Assembly (NCBI GenBank): GCA_021820065.1
Contig: JAKAEE010000027.1
Location: 1 to 40,564, forward strand
Origin: Bacteroidota bacterium
GTDB taxonomy: Bacteria; Bacteroidota; Ignavibacteria; Ignavibacteriales; Melioribacteraceae
Direction: 5' to 3'
Length of the DNA: 40,564 nucleotides
The notes under the pieces were generated by a model. The model worked only from the letters and a program-made list of their open reading frames with translations. It had not been told where the DNA came from and searched no databases. Both the position numbers and the translations under genes were made by a program. Positions 24,672 through 33,323 of the stretch are shown here, one piece after another; position 1 is the first letter of the stretch; each line of letters opens with the position of its first letter.

Positions 24672-26618
24672 TTAATTGTGATTAGTTTTATTGTTTATCT
24701 CTTCAAGAATTAGTTTCTTGAATTCATCGACAGACATACTTCCTTTATCACCAACTTTATGCAGACGCACAGAAACCGCTCCGCTTTCTTTTTCCTTCTC
24801 GCCAACAATCAGCATGTACGGAACTTTTTGATTCTCCCACTCGCGAATTTTGTACCCAATCTTCTCACTTCTGTCGTCAAGTTCAACTCTTATATTATCT
24901 TTTCTTAATGATTGAGAAACGCTCAGCGCGTAATCGGAAAAATTTTGTGAGACCGGCAGAACGACTGCTTGAATCGGAGCCAACCATGTCGGGAAATATC
25001 CCGCGTAATGTTCGATGAGAACGCCGATAAATCTTTCTAGCGAACCGAACGGTGCGCGATGAATTACAACCGGTCTATGTTTCCGTCCATCATTTCCTAC
25101 GTATTCTAAATTAAATCTTTCCGGCATAACATAATCAATTTGAACGGTTCCTAGCTGCCATTTTCTTCCCAGCGCATCTTTAACCATGAAGTCAATCTTA
25201 GGTCCGTAAAATGCGGCTTCTCCTTCAGCAATAAAATAAGTCAAATTCATTTTGTCGGCAGCTTCTTTAATTTCTTTTTGCGCTTGTTCCCACAATTCAA
25301 TGTCGCCGCCGTACTTTTCAACATTATCGTCTCTGAATGAAAGTTGAGTCGTAAACTCTTTGAATCCCATAGTTGTAAAGACAACTTGAATCAATTCGAT
25401 CACATTACAGACTTCATCTTTCAATTGATCTTGACGAACAAAAATATGCGAGTCATCAACAGAAAATCCTCGAACACGTGTCAGTCCGTTTAATTCACCG
25501 GACTGTTCGTAACGGTAAACTGTTCCAAACTCTGCGTATCTAATCGGCAGATCGCGGTAACTACGCGGCTTCGACAAATAAATCTGAAAATGATGCGGGC
25601 AATTCATTGGTTTCAGAAGATACTCTTCGTTATCATCCGCAAATTTTATTGGCGGAAACTGGCTATCCTTATAATATGGATAGTGCCCGCTTGTCTTGTA
25701 TAGATTAATATTGCCGATGTGCGGAGTTACGACAGGTAAGTAACCACGCTTAGTTTGTTCTTCCCGTAAAAACTTTTCGAGTGTTTCTCTTAAAACTGTT
25801 CCTTTCGGAAGCCATATTGGCAAACCGGAACCAACTTTAGGAGTGATGAAAAACAGTTCGAGTTCTCTGCCAAGTTTTCGGTGGTCTCTTTTCTTTGCTT
25901 CTTCAAGCGCAACAAGATAATCGTCCAGCATTTTTTTCTTTGGAAACGATATGCCGTAAATTCTCTGAAGCTGTTTATTCTTCTCGTCACCTCTCCAATA
26001 TGAACCGGAAACGCTAAGCAGCTTAACATATTTTATTTTTCCGGCATCGGGCACGTGAGGACCGGTGCAAAGATCCGTAAAATCACCTTCGTCGTAAATG
26101 CTGATAACATCTTTACTATCATCAAGTTCGCTTAAGATTTCCAGCTTGTAGTTGTCGCCTTTCTTTTCGAAAAACTTTACCGCTTCAGCCTTGCTGAGCT
26201 CGTTTCTCTTGAACGGATTTTTCTGAGAAGAAATTTCTATCATTCGTTTTTCAATTTTCGCAAGGTCATCTTCGCTCAATGTAGAATTAATATCCACATC
26301 ATAGTAGAAGCCGGCTTCAACCGCGGGTCCAACGCCGAATTTTGCTTCGGGATACATTGATTGAATTGCATGCGCCATCAAATGCGAAGTTGAATGCCAG
26401 TAAGTTTCTTTACCTTCATCGTTATCAAAAGTGAAAAGCTGAAGAGTTGAATCCTCATTGATTTTCCAATTCAGATCGCGAACAGTTCCATCAACTTTCG
26501 CGACCAACGCATCATCAGCTAATCTGTTTGAAATTGATTTAGCAACTTCGAAAGCTGTAACGCCTTTGTCGAATTCCTTGACCGATCCATCAGGAAATTT
26601 AATTTTTATCTTATCCAT
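24672..26618 (-). CDS. thrS: Threonine-tRNA ligase
   Basis: Charges tRNA-Thr and edits mis-acylated serine. At 648 residues all domains are present: TGS (about 1-60), N2 editing domain with HSTSHLMAHAI (about 75-85, zinc/editing His) and DLCTGPHVPDAG, class II core with LPKGTVLRETLEKFLREEQ, MNCPHHFQIY (zinc Cys at about residue 337), GLTRVRGFSVDDSHIF, FYGPKIDF, PVVIHRAPFGSLERFIGVLIEHYAGYFP split by family motif 3, and the C-terminal anticodon-binding domain (about 545-648). Its stop codon is directly followed by the infC ribosome-binding site. It begins 12 bases after a terminator-like hairpin that follows tRNA-Val. Confidence 0.98.
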   Translation of the reverse strand: MDKIKIKFPDGSVKEFDKGVTAFEVAKSISNRLADDALVAKVDGTVRDLNWKINEDSTLQLFTFDNDEGKETYWHSTSHLMAHAIQSMYPEAKFGVGPAVEAGFYYDVDINSTLSEDDLAKIEKRMIEISSQKNPFKRNELSKAEAVKFFEKKGDNYKLEILSELDDSKDVISIYDEGDFTDLCTGPHVPDAGKIKYVKLLSVSGSYWRGDEKNKQLQRIYGISFPKKKMLDDYLVALEEAKKRDHRKLGRELELFFITPKVGSGLPIWLPKGTVLRETLEKFLREEQTKRGYLPVVTPHIGNINLYKTSGHYPYYKDSQFPPIKFADDNEEYLLKPMNCPHHFQIYLSKPRSYRDLPIRYAEFGTVYRYEQSGELNGLTRVRGFSVDDSHIFVRQDQLKDEVCNVIELIQVVFTTMGFKEFTTQLSFRDDNVEKYGGDIELWEQAQKEIKEAADKMNLTYFIAEGEAAFYGPKIDFMVKDALGRKWQLGTVQIDYVMPERFNLEYVGNDGRKHRPVVIHRAPFGSLERFIGVLIEHYAGYFPTWLAPIQAVVLPVSQNFSDYALSVSQSLRKDNIRVELDDRSEKIGYKIREWENQKVPYMLIVGEKEKESGAVSVRLHKVGDKGSMSVDEFKKLILEEINNKTNHN

Positions 26619-26629
26619 AATCTCATATT

Positions 26630-26653
26630 AAAAAAAAACGGAGCTGCCTCCGG
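26630..26653 (-). terminator. Terminator after tRNA-Val, upstream of thrS
   Basis: On the minus strand CGGAG pairs with CTCCG around a GCAG loop and runs into nine T. It ends the tRNA-Leu/tRNA-Val transcript but leaves only 12 bases before the thrS ATG, so the thrS operon either uses read-through from the tRNA promoter or has a promoter overlapping the tRNA genes. Confidence 0.7.
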
Positions 26654-26661
26654 ACTGTTTG

Positions 26662-26735
26662 TGGGTTCTATAGGACTCGAACCTATGACCTTCTGCACGT
26701 CAAGCAGACGCTCTAGCCAACTGAGCTAAGAACCC
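26662..26735 (-). tRNA. tRNA-Val (GAC)
   Basis: A 74-base cloverleaf with acceptor GGGTTCT/AGAACCC, D-arm AGCTCAGTTGGCTAGAGC, anticodon stem TCTGC/GCAGA with loop TTGACGT (anticodon GAC), and T-arm TAGGTTCGAGTCCTA. CCA is not encoded. It lies 43 bases downstream of tRNA-Leu and shares its promoter. Confidence 0.95.
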
Positions 26736-26778
26736 GAACGTTTTAAAAAGTCATCTCAATAACTAAATTTAATTGTTG

Positions 26779-26864
26779 TACCGAGGGCCGGACTCGAACC
26801 GGCACGGGTGCAAACACCCACAGGATTTTAAGTCCTGTGCGTCTACCAATTCCGCCACCCCGGC
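26779..26864 (-). tRNA. tRNA-Leu (TAA)
   Basis: An 86-base class II tRNA with acceptor GCCGGGG, D-arm GGCGGAATTGGTAGACGC, anticodon stem CAGGA/TCCTG with loop CTTAAAA (anticodon TAA), a long variable arm GGGTGTTTGCACCC, and T-arm CCGGTTCGAGTCCGG. CCA is not encoded. It is the first gene after a strong Bacteroidota-type promoter. Confidence 0.96.
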
Positions 26865-26874
26865 AAATTGCGGT

Positions 26875-26907
26875 GCAAATATAATTCTTTTTTCCAATTT
26901 GTTGCAA
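26875..26907 (-). promoter_or_regulatory. Bacteroidota-type promoter for tRNA-Leu/tRNA-Val
   Basis: Reading the minus strand, TTG (26907-26905) is followed after 21 bases by TATATTTG (26883-26876), matching the TTG/TAnnTTTG consensus of the Bacteroidota housekeeping sigma factor. The tRNA-Leu 5' end is 11 bases downstream. Confidence 0.7.
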
Positions 26908-27017
26908 TTGTTTGCGTTTATAAAGCTTTCCATAACGCATTTTCTTCTGAGATGAGTATTAACTTGTTTTGCCTACACTAAAATTTAATACACAAAATGT
27001 TTTGGTTCTTAAGATGT

Positions 27018-27048
27018 TTGCATTCATTTTAGCAAATAACTATTTTTG
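27018..27048 (+). promoter_or_regulatory. Bacteroidota-type promoter for the CAU tRNA
   Basis: TTG (27018-27020), a 20-base spacer and TATTTTTG (27041-27048) match the TTG/TAnnTTTG consensus. The tRNA begins 13 bases after the -7 element. Confidence 0.7.
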
Positions 27049-27060
27049 CCTTCGCTTTAA

Positions 27061-27134
27061 GGGCCCATAGCTCAGTTGGTTAGAGCATTTGACTCATAAT
27101 CAAAGGGTCCCAGGTTCAAGTCCTGGTGGGCCCA
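27061..27134 (+). tRNA. tRNA with CAU anticodon (tRNA-Ile2 or elongator tRNA-Met)
   Basis: A 74-base cloverleaf: acceptor GGGCCCA/TGGGCCC, D-arm AGCTCAGTTGGTTAGAGC, anticodon stem TTTGA/TCAAA with loop CTCATAA (anticodon CAT), T-arm CCAGGTTCAAGTCCTGG. It is not the initiator, since it lacks the GGG/CCC anticodon stem. The GACTCATAATC anticodon arm occurs both in lysidine-modified tRNA-Ile2 and in elongator tRNA-Met; I lean to Ile2 but cannot decide by eye. Confidence 0.93.
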
Positions 27135-27135
27135 C

Positions 27136-27165
27136 AAAAAACCCTCGATTTTCGAGGGTTTTTTC
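27136..27165. terminator. Bidirectional terminator between the CAU tRNA and the type IX cargo gene
   Basis: AAAAAACCCTCGA and TCGAGGGTTTTTT form a stem with a TTT loop; both strands end in a T run. It starts right after the tRNA and lies 25 bases past the end of the convergent 27191-28267 gene, so it serves both. Confidence 0.85.
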
Positions 27166-27190
27166 TTTTTCTGCTCGTCATAAGATTAGA

Positions 27191-28267
27191 CTATTTAATG
27201 AGAACCATTTTCTTTGTCATCATAAACTCGCCGGATTGAATTCGATAAAAATATACTCCGCTCGATAGACTTGACGCATCAAAACTAACTCTGTAATAAC
27301 CTGCACTTCTCGCTTCGTTCACAAGTGTTTTTACTTCTTGTCCCAACATATTATAAATTTTCAGAGTAACATTTCCTTCGCGAGGAATTGAATACGCTAT
27401 AGTGGTAGTTGGATTAAACGGATTCGGGTAATTCTGCATCAACTCAAATGAAGTTGGAACTGTTGAGTAATTGTCATCAACACCAGTGGCACCAAGTAAT
27501 GCTGTCCACGAATCTGCAACACGGATTCCATCTATCGTTCCCGTTGGAGTATTACTTCCTTGTCGAATAGCAACTGTGCCAATATCTGAAGGATCGGCAG
27601 ATGAGCCTGTACCAGTTGGGCCAATGGTTACGTCGGGATTGCCCGGCTCAGAAGTTGGGACACCAGAACTATAGACATACAATGTTACCTCATCATCAGT
27701 TGTAGCAGACGTATTAAAAGAATACTTCAAAACTACCAAGTAAGTTTGATTAAAATTCAAGACGGTGTTACTGTAAACTGCAACTTCGGGGGACGAAGAT
27801 TTTGAAAGTCCAAAAGAAAATCCACTTCCGTTAGACATAACATAAACTCTTCCTCTAAATGTTGTACTTAATATTGCCGGTCCTAAATGAAAAAAATAAT
27901 CTCCAGCATTATTATATACTTTTGCACTTTTTAAGCTTAGAAGAAATGAAGCATAGACCACTGAAGTTGAACTAATAAATGTTGATGTTTGCCGGTTAAC
28001 ATCACCGTCATTATTTCCGCTTGAGCCGTTCGTAAAGCTTAATGCCCCTCCGACATTTGTGGATGGGTACGCAGTGTAACTTAAGCCGGGATAAACATAT
28101 TGTGGACCTTGCGTACCACTATGTCTTGCCCAGTTTTGCGTAACCATAGTGATATCCGAATTTGCTGTAGAACCATAATCAAAATTTTCATTCAGCAAAA
28201 CTGTCTGCCCAACCGTTATCAAAGAGAATGATAACAAAAAACAGAAAAGTAAAATTGATTTTTTCAT
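27191..28267 (-). CDS. Secreted protein with type IX sorting domain and LamG-like region
   Basis: A 358-residue protein with signal peptide MKKSILLFCFLLSFSLITVG (cut near residue 20). The body (about 22-265) is a beta-rich domain rich in Ser/Thr/Gly with NENFDYGSTANSDI at the start and GTIDGIRVADSWTALLG at the end, a pattern seen in concanavalin/LamG-like domains of Bacteroidota cargo. The C-terminal 85 residues are a classic Por sorting domain: FELMQNYPNPFNPTTTIAYS, NMLGQEVKTLV, GVYFYRIQSGEFMMTKKMVL. It would be exported by Sec, moved by the type IX system and anchored or released at the surface. It sits 95 bases after a TonB-dependent receptor gene in the same orientation. Ligand unknown. 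Confidence 0.85.
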   Translation of the reverse strand: MKKSILLFCFLLSFSLITVGQTVLLNENFDYGSTANSDITMVTQNWARHSGTQGPQYVYPGLSYTAYPSTNVGGALSFTNGSSGNNDGDVNRQTSTFISSTSVVYASFLLSLKSAKVYNNAGDYFFHLGPAILSTTFRGRVYVMSNGSGFSFGLSKSSSPEVAVYSNTVLNFNQTYLVVLKYSFNTSATTDDEVTLYVYSSGVPTSEPGNPDVTIGPTGTGSSADPSDIGTVAIRQGSNTPTGTIDGIRVADSWTALLGATGVDDNYSTVPTSFELMQNYPNPFNPTTTIAYSIPREGNVTLKIYNMLGQEVKTLVNEARSAGYYRVSFDASSLSSGVYFYRIQSGEFMMTKKMVLIK

Positions 28268-28303
28268 AACTACCTCGTTTGATTTTAATTATTCACACTA
28301 TTT

Positions 28304-28320
28304 TCGAAAAACGTTTTCGA
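28304..28320. repeat. Short near-palindrome between the receptor and cargo genes
   Basis: TCGAAAA and TTTTCGA flank a three-base centre. It has no T run, so it is a weak terminator candidate at best; it may be a processing site or an operator. No function is supported. Confidence 0.3.
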
Positions 28321-28362
28321 GTGAGACTTTTTCACAACTCTTCATCTTGCATTCTGCATAAA

Positions 28363-30969
28363 TTAAAATGTAAATGCCAAAGCAATGTTGTACCATCTAT
28401 CCTGACCATAGAAAACTTTTGCAGTTGCAGCGGTATGATCGGCTCCATCTCTACCATAAACAATATTATTTGGATTGTTGAACAGATTAAACACATGAAA
28501 ATTTGCATTAATTTTCTTGATAAATAAGTCTGTTAAAAACAGACTAAAACCAATGTGTAAGTCAAACATGTTTAAATCTGGGATTTGCCAAGACTGCGGA
28601 CCATTAATAACATTATGGTTAGCATCGTATGTTGGAGTAGACCTTGTATCTGGATCATAGTACGAAAAATATTTTCCTGTGAATTTATAAACCGGATTTA
28701 TAAAGACGTTTATTCCGTAGCCGAGTGAAATTCTATAATTTAATTGCAGACTAACCTGCTGCATAGGGAATTCACTTACATATAACCCTTCAGTATAAAG
28801 ATTAACTTGCTTTACTACAGAAGGGTTGTTTTCAGGCGAGATAATTGCCGAAACATTATTTTGATATTTTGCATTGATTAAAGAACCGGATGCTCTAAAC
28901 TCGAGTCCTAGCAAAACCTTTATAGCCATTTCGAGTTCAAGACCTGTATGCAATTGTTTAGCGCCATATACATTTACATACTGAGTCGTTTGTTCAATTG
29001 GATCGACAACCGAAATGTTCGGGAGAGCTCTATCCCACCATTGTGTATAAAAGCCGTTTGCTTTGATAGCAATTTCTTTTGTTGCAAGTCCATAACCCAA
29101 TTCAAGTCCAAAAACTTTTTCATTATTAGCATCTCTTGAAACCGCATTTGAATAATTAGCAAAGATAGTACCGACGAGAGGTGCAGTTGAAAAATATCCA
29201 ATGTTGGCATATACGTTATTATGCTCATCTATATTATAATTTATGCCTGTCTTAGCAGTATATCCGAAAAAATTTTGCCATGCGGTTGTACTATCAGTTT
29301 TGTATAGAAAGAATTCAATTCGTTGAGCACCCTGTGATGATGCGGAAAGATTGATGAAAGTAGTTAGGGGGCCTGATTTATATTCTAACTGACCAAAGCC
29401 GCCAAATTGTCTAATATGATAATCATCATAGTAACTAACTTTATCGCCAACCACGCACATACGATTAGGACTGCTTACATCACTATTATCAACGTAATAA
29501 TCACCGCCAATGAGATCTCTAATTTCTCTGTAATGATCACCAATATAATATCTTGCATCAATACCAGTATTTAAAACCAATTCCGGACTAAGTTGAGTCT
29601 TGAAAGTTGATAATATGCCATACCAATTATGATTGTTAACACTGTTGACTAAGATCGTTGATACCGAACGATGGAGTGTTGGACTGTATCTGGTGTCAAT
29701 AAATGTTGAGTTTTTACTCCACACCAAATCATAATCTCTATAATAAGTATAAGGCCCGCTGATAATTGGCTGTGCATACGATCCAGCAGTTGCGGATCCA
29801 TATCCGCTACCTTGAGAATAATAGAAGATTGTTGAGAGGGTTGATTTCGCGTTAATCTGCCAGTTCCAATCCAAATTAAACGCGGGTTTATAGAATTTAT
29901 TAACAACTTCATTAAACCATTGCCCCCGCAATCTTCCAACTGCGTAATTAAAAGTCTTTCCATATTTTGCCCAATCAGCTATTGTCATTTGAGCATAACT
30001 GTATGGCCTTTGTCCGTGTTCCTGAGGAGAGCCAATACCAGTTAATTGGAGAGAGTGATTTCCAAATACTCCCCCGATTGAAACGAAGTAAGTCCAATCT
30101 TTATAATATGTACCGACAGCATATCCATCCCAAGTCCTTCTTGCAAACAATGCTGTTATTGCAAAATTGCTTGAGAGTTTTTGATTAAAAGCTACGCTAC
30201 CTTTAATAAGATTATTTGTACCGTATTCCGATCTAACTTTAATAAATTCTTGTTCTGTCGCAACGCCTTTGGTGACCATGTTCATAACTCCGCCAACTGC
30301 GCTTACAGAATAAGGAGAAGCACCAATTCCTCGTTGAATCTGAGTATTATCCAATACATCTCCAAGTCCAGCCCAGTTTGACCAATACACCCATTTGTTC
30401 TCCATGTCATTTACCGGCACCCCATTAATCATAACAGCAACATTCCTTTGACTGAAGCCTCTTACAAAGAGTGTAGCATCACCGGATGCACCACCTTGAA
30501 CCGAAGAAAAAACACTTGGCGTTGTTGCTAATTCCTGTGGTATATCACGAGAAGCTAGTTTAAATTCAATTTCTTCACCTTTAACTTCCGAGAAAGCGAC
30601 AGGCGTTTCTCTTAATACAGCTTTTGTTCCCTTGACAACTGTTTCTTCTAAAAGAACTGAACTTGGTTCCAGTACAAAATCGAATCTTTGGTTCTTAGAT
30701 ACTTTAATGTTCTCAACTAATCTCAAGTAACCGATGTAAGTCACTGCAACTTCGTATGTGCCTTCTTTCACATTATCGATTGAAAAACTTCCTTCAGTGT
30801 TCGTAGCTGCACCTGTATTCATGTCTGCAATGTAAACATTTGCCCCAATCAATTTTTCTTTTGTGGCTGCATCGGTTACGGTCCCGAAGATTTTAAATTC
30901 CTGAGCAGTGATGAGATTACTCACCAATAATAAAATCAATACAAAACTAATCTTGTAGAATTTGTTCAT
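28363..30969 (-). CDS. TonB-dependent outer-membrane receptor with carboxypeptidase-regulatory-like domain
   Basis: Ligand-gated outer-membrane transporter. From the ATG at 30969 (GGAGGA five to eight bases upstream; a TTG five codons earlier is less likely) the protein has 868 residues: signal peptide MNKFYKISFVLILLLVSNLI ending TAQ, a CarboxypepD_reg-like domain (about 22-105, KIFGTVTDAATKEKLIGANV), the plug domain (about 110-225, with TLFVRGFSQRNVAVMINGVP and GIGASPYSVSAVGGVMNMVT) and a 22-strand-type barrel to a terminal aromatic residue (YNIALAFTF). Substrate is not evident; there is no SusD partner, so a SusC role is unlikely. The following gene encodes a type IX cargo protein, perhaps co-expressed. 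Confidence 0.92.
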   Translation of the reverse strand: MNKFYKISFVLILLLVSNLITAQEFKIFGTVTDAATKEKLIGANVYIADMNTGAATNTEGSFSIDNVKEGTYEVAVTYIGYLRLVENIKVSKNQRFDFVLEPSSVLLEETVVKGTKAVLRETPVAFSEVKGEEIEFKLASRDIPQELATTPSVFSSVQGGASGDATLFVRGFSQRNVAVMINGVPVNDMENKWVYWSNWAGLGDVLDNTQIQRGIGASPYSVSAVGGVMNMVTKGVATEQEFIKVRSEYGTNNLIKGSVAFNQKLSSNFAITALFARRTWDGYAVGTYYKDWTYFVSIGGVFGNHSLQLTGIGSPQEHGQRPYSYAQMTIADWAKYGKTFNYAVGRLRGQWFNEVVNKFYKPAFNLDWNWQINAKSTLSTIFYYSQGSGYGSATAGSYAQPIISGPYTYYRDYDLVWSKNSTFIDTRYSPTLHRSVSTILVNSVNNHNWYGILSTFKTQLSPELVLNTGIDARYYIGDHYREIRDLIGGDYYVDNSDVSSPNRMCVVGDKVSYYDDYHIRQFGGFGQLEYKSGPLTTFINLSASSQGAQRIEFFLYKTDSTTAWQNFFGYTAKTGINYNIDEHNNVYANIGYFSTAPLVGTIFANYSNAVSRDANNEKVFGLELGYGLATKEIAIKANGFYTQWWDRALPNISVVDPIEQTTQYVNVYGAKQLHTGLELEMAIKVLLGLEFRASGSLINAKYQNNVSAIISPENNPSVVKQVNLYTEGLYVSEFPMQQVSLQLNYRISLGYGINVFINPVYKFTGKYFSYYDPDTRSTPTYDANHNVINGPQSWQIPDLNMFDLHIGFSLFLTDLFIKKINANFHVFNLFNNPNNIVYGRDGADHTAATAKVFYGQDRWYNIALAFTF

Positions 30970-31260
30970 ACAGATTTCCTCCAACCATTAGTAGAATTAA
31001 ATACTGAAATGTCCATTTTAATAGTAGTCATCTACTTTTTATTAAAATTAGCATTTTTTATCACACGATAGCAATACCCATCATGTTTTTATCAAAAACA
31101 AGTTCTCCATCAAAACGAATATCACAAAATAAATTATGAAGTTAAAGTCATTCAATTGCTAACAGTACTTCACTCAGCAATTAGTCCTAATCACTCTACC
31201 AGTTTTGCTCTTTTCTCATAGACCAAAATTGTTCATTCTTTTTCACCTCGAAAAAGACCG

Positions 31261-32205
31261 TTAATACAAAAATAATTTGTTTGCAAAGTATCGAATTGTT
31301 TCTCTCATGGCGGCAATCAAATTATAGTTCGGTTTGAAATTTAATGCTTGTTTTGTTTCATCAATTGAAGCAAGACTATGTTTGATATCGCCAGGTCTTT
31401 CCGGTTCATAAACAATTTTGCTTTTGCTGTTAGTCTCTTCAACAACAAACTTAACAATATCATTTATGGTAACTGCCGATCCGCTTGCAACATTGAATAC
31501 TCCGTTGACATTAGCAGAAGTAGCAGCAAGGACATTTGCCTTCACAACATCTTTAACAAAAATGAAATCCCTCGTCTGTTCCCCATCACCGTAAATCGTT
31601 ATCGTTTCATTGCGAATAGCTTTGGCAACAAATATTGGAATAGCCGCCGAGTATTGACTATTTGGATCTTGACGCGGACCAAAAACGTTAAAGTAACGCA
31701 AAGACACCGCTTCGAGTCCGAAATTTTGATTGCACTGTTTCAAATAATTTTCGCCTTCCAATTTAGTAGTACCGTATGGTGATTTGGGATCCGGTTTCAT
31801 GCCCACGGTTTTTGGCGACTGAGGATTGTCTCCGTAAATTGCTGCGGAGCTGCTAAATATCATTTTTCGAACGCCGTGCTCTTTGCATGCATCAAGCACA
31901 TTCAATAATCCATTAATATTTATCTCGCTGCATTCAACGGGTTTCTTGATTGATTCCGGTACCGATACAAATGCTGCCAGATGAAAAACAAAATCGGTGT
32001 TTTTCAAAATTTCAAAAACTGAATTACGATCCGTGATACTCGTATTATGGAAGATTACTTTCTTAAACGGCTCAATGTTAGATAAGAACCCTGATCTGAG
32101 ATTATCTATTACATGAACATCAGCGCCTTCATTGTGCCAGTATTCAACAATGTGACTGCCGATAAATCCGGCTCCACCTGTGACAACAATTTTCATATTT
32201 TTCAT
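31261..32205 (-). CDS. NAD-dependent nucleotide-sugar epimerase/dehydratase (extended SDR)
   Basis: Acts on a UDP-sugar, most likely as a UDP-GlcNAc/UDP-Glc 4-epimerase. The 314-residue SDR shows the NAD motif VTGGAGFIGSHI (about residues 9-20), acidic VIDNL after beta-2, HLAAFVSVPESI, the SSSAAIYGD segment with catalytic Ser, and YGTTKLEGE with the catalytic Tyr-x3-Lys (about 143-147), followed by RYFNVFGPRQDPNSQYSAAI, typical of GalE/WbpP-type epimerases. A second in-frame ATG lies three codons in. A possible -7 element (TATTTTTG, 32230-32223) lies just upstream but lacks a TTG partner. It may supply sugars for the nucleotide-sugar genes at 38-40.5 kb, but it is not in the same operon. Confidence 0.88.
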   Translation of the reverse strand: MKNMKIVVTGGAGFIGSHIVEYWHNEGADVHVIDNLRSGFLSNIEPFKKVIFHNTSITDRNSVFEILKNTDFVFHLAAFVSVPESIKKPVECSEININGLLNVLDACKEHGVRKMIFSSSAAIYGDNPQSPKTVGMKPDPKSPYGTTKLEGENYLKQCNQNFGLEAVSLRYFNVFGPRQDPNSQYSAAIPIFVAKAIRNETITIYGDGEQTRDFIFVKDVVKANVLAATSANVNGVFNVASGSAVTINDIVKFVVEETNSKSKIVYEPERPGDIKHSLASIDETKQALNFKPNYNLIAAMRETIRYFANKLFLY

Positions 32206-32605
32206 CCAGACTTAAGAGTTCGCAAAAATATATGTTAAGTGATTCTAATGATTCTAAAATATAATTTTTGTCCGTTAAAAGAGATTGTCTTGAAGAATCA
32301 CTTGTAATTCATAATAGTATTAAAAATACAGTTAAACTTGGTTAATATGGCATCAAAACTCCTTTCCTTGGTTTCTTGGTGGATTTTTTAATGACGCGTA
32401 ATTTAATTCTAAATTGATGTTACGCACATGGTAAAAAAAGTTTCTTGACAATCTACAAATGCGACTTTAATTTGATATTGGGATACAAGTAATTTTAAAT
32501 TATATGCACAATTTGTAAAGCACCTTTGTACTAATAACGACAGTCGAACTTTATATAAATTTTCGTAGCAGAAGGTAATCAAGGGTTTAAAATAAGGGTG
32601 CAAAA
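32206..32605. other. Intergenic region, 400 bases, AT-rich
   Basis: Divergent gap between the epimerase (minus) and the small ORF at 32606 (plus). I see no tRNA, clear terminator, long repeat or convincing gene in it; it presumably holds the promoters of both flanking genes, one possible -7 element being at 32223-32230 for the minus strand. Confidence 0.6.
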
Positions 32606-33106
32606 TTGTTATTGTTAAACAAACTCAGTTCGTTTGGTGTTTGTATTGTATTGATTTCTTCGATATCAGCTTTCCAACCTCAAGCTAATCTAACAACAGC
32701 AACATGTGAAAATTTTCATTTACTAAGTGACAACTTCGCCAGACATCATCAATTTAAATTCACCGAAACATCGAGCGACAAACTCAGTGTTCGAAATCCA
32801 GCAAATATGTCTGCTAATTACTTGTCGGCAATAGCGGCTAAACTAAGATTAAATACTCTGGCAATTTTAAACCAAAATAGTAAAAACAATCCCCTATCTA
32901 TCCTTCCAATTGAAGTAGCAGATCTGAATTTTAGACACAAACGCGGATCGTTTAGGAAAACACTGGCTCCACGTCGGTATTATACCCAATCGAGTTTCGG
33001 ATCTATTCCGTTAGCAGATCAAATTCATGCAACTTGTGACAAACACGTTTCAGATTATTTCAAAGAAAAATCCAAGCATACTGAATTGATATCGTTACAA
33101 ATTTGA
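32606..33106 (+). CDS. Hypothetical small exported protein (doubtful)
   Basis: 166 residues from a TTG preceded at five bases by AAGGGTG. The N-terminus (LLNKLSSFGVCIVLISSISAF) looks like a signal peptide or membrane helix; the rest is polar, with a basic block FRHKRGSFRKTLAPRRYY near residue 112-129 and two Cys. I do not recognise any family. It points the same way as the VWA protein gene 217 bases downstream, whose own strong ribosome-binding site and gap suggest a separate transcript. It is longer than most chance frames in this AT-rich gap, but the TTG start, lack of homology and composition leave real doubt. Confidence 0.4.
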   Translation: MLLLNKLSSFGVCIVLISSISAFQPQANLTTATCENFHLLSDNFARHHQFKFTETSSDKLSVRNPANMSANYLSAIAAKLRLNTLAILNQNSKNNPLSILPIEVADLNFRHKRGSFRKTLAPRRYYTQSSFGSIPLADQIHATCDKHVSDYFKEKSKHTELISLQI

Positions 33107-33323
33107 GATTTAAATGAGTACGATTTGTTTGGCTTCAAATTCAAAAGCGAAAATTATCTGAGACCGCAACACATGATAACACAAACTATAAAAATGATTC
33201 AGTGCTAACGAAAGTTTGATTCAAAATGATGTAGATCCTTTACGCAACCGTATAAGGATTGGCAGCTATAAAAATAAACAATGAAATCAAGTTTAATTTA
33301 ACAAGGGACATCAGGAGGTTAAT

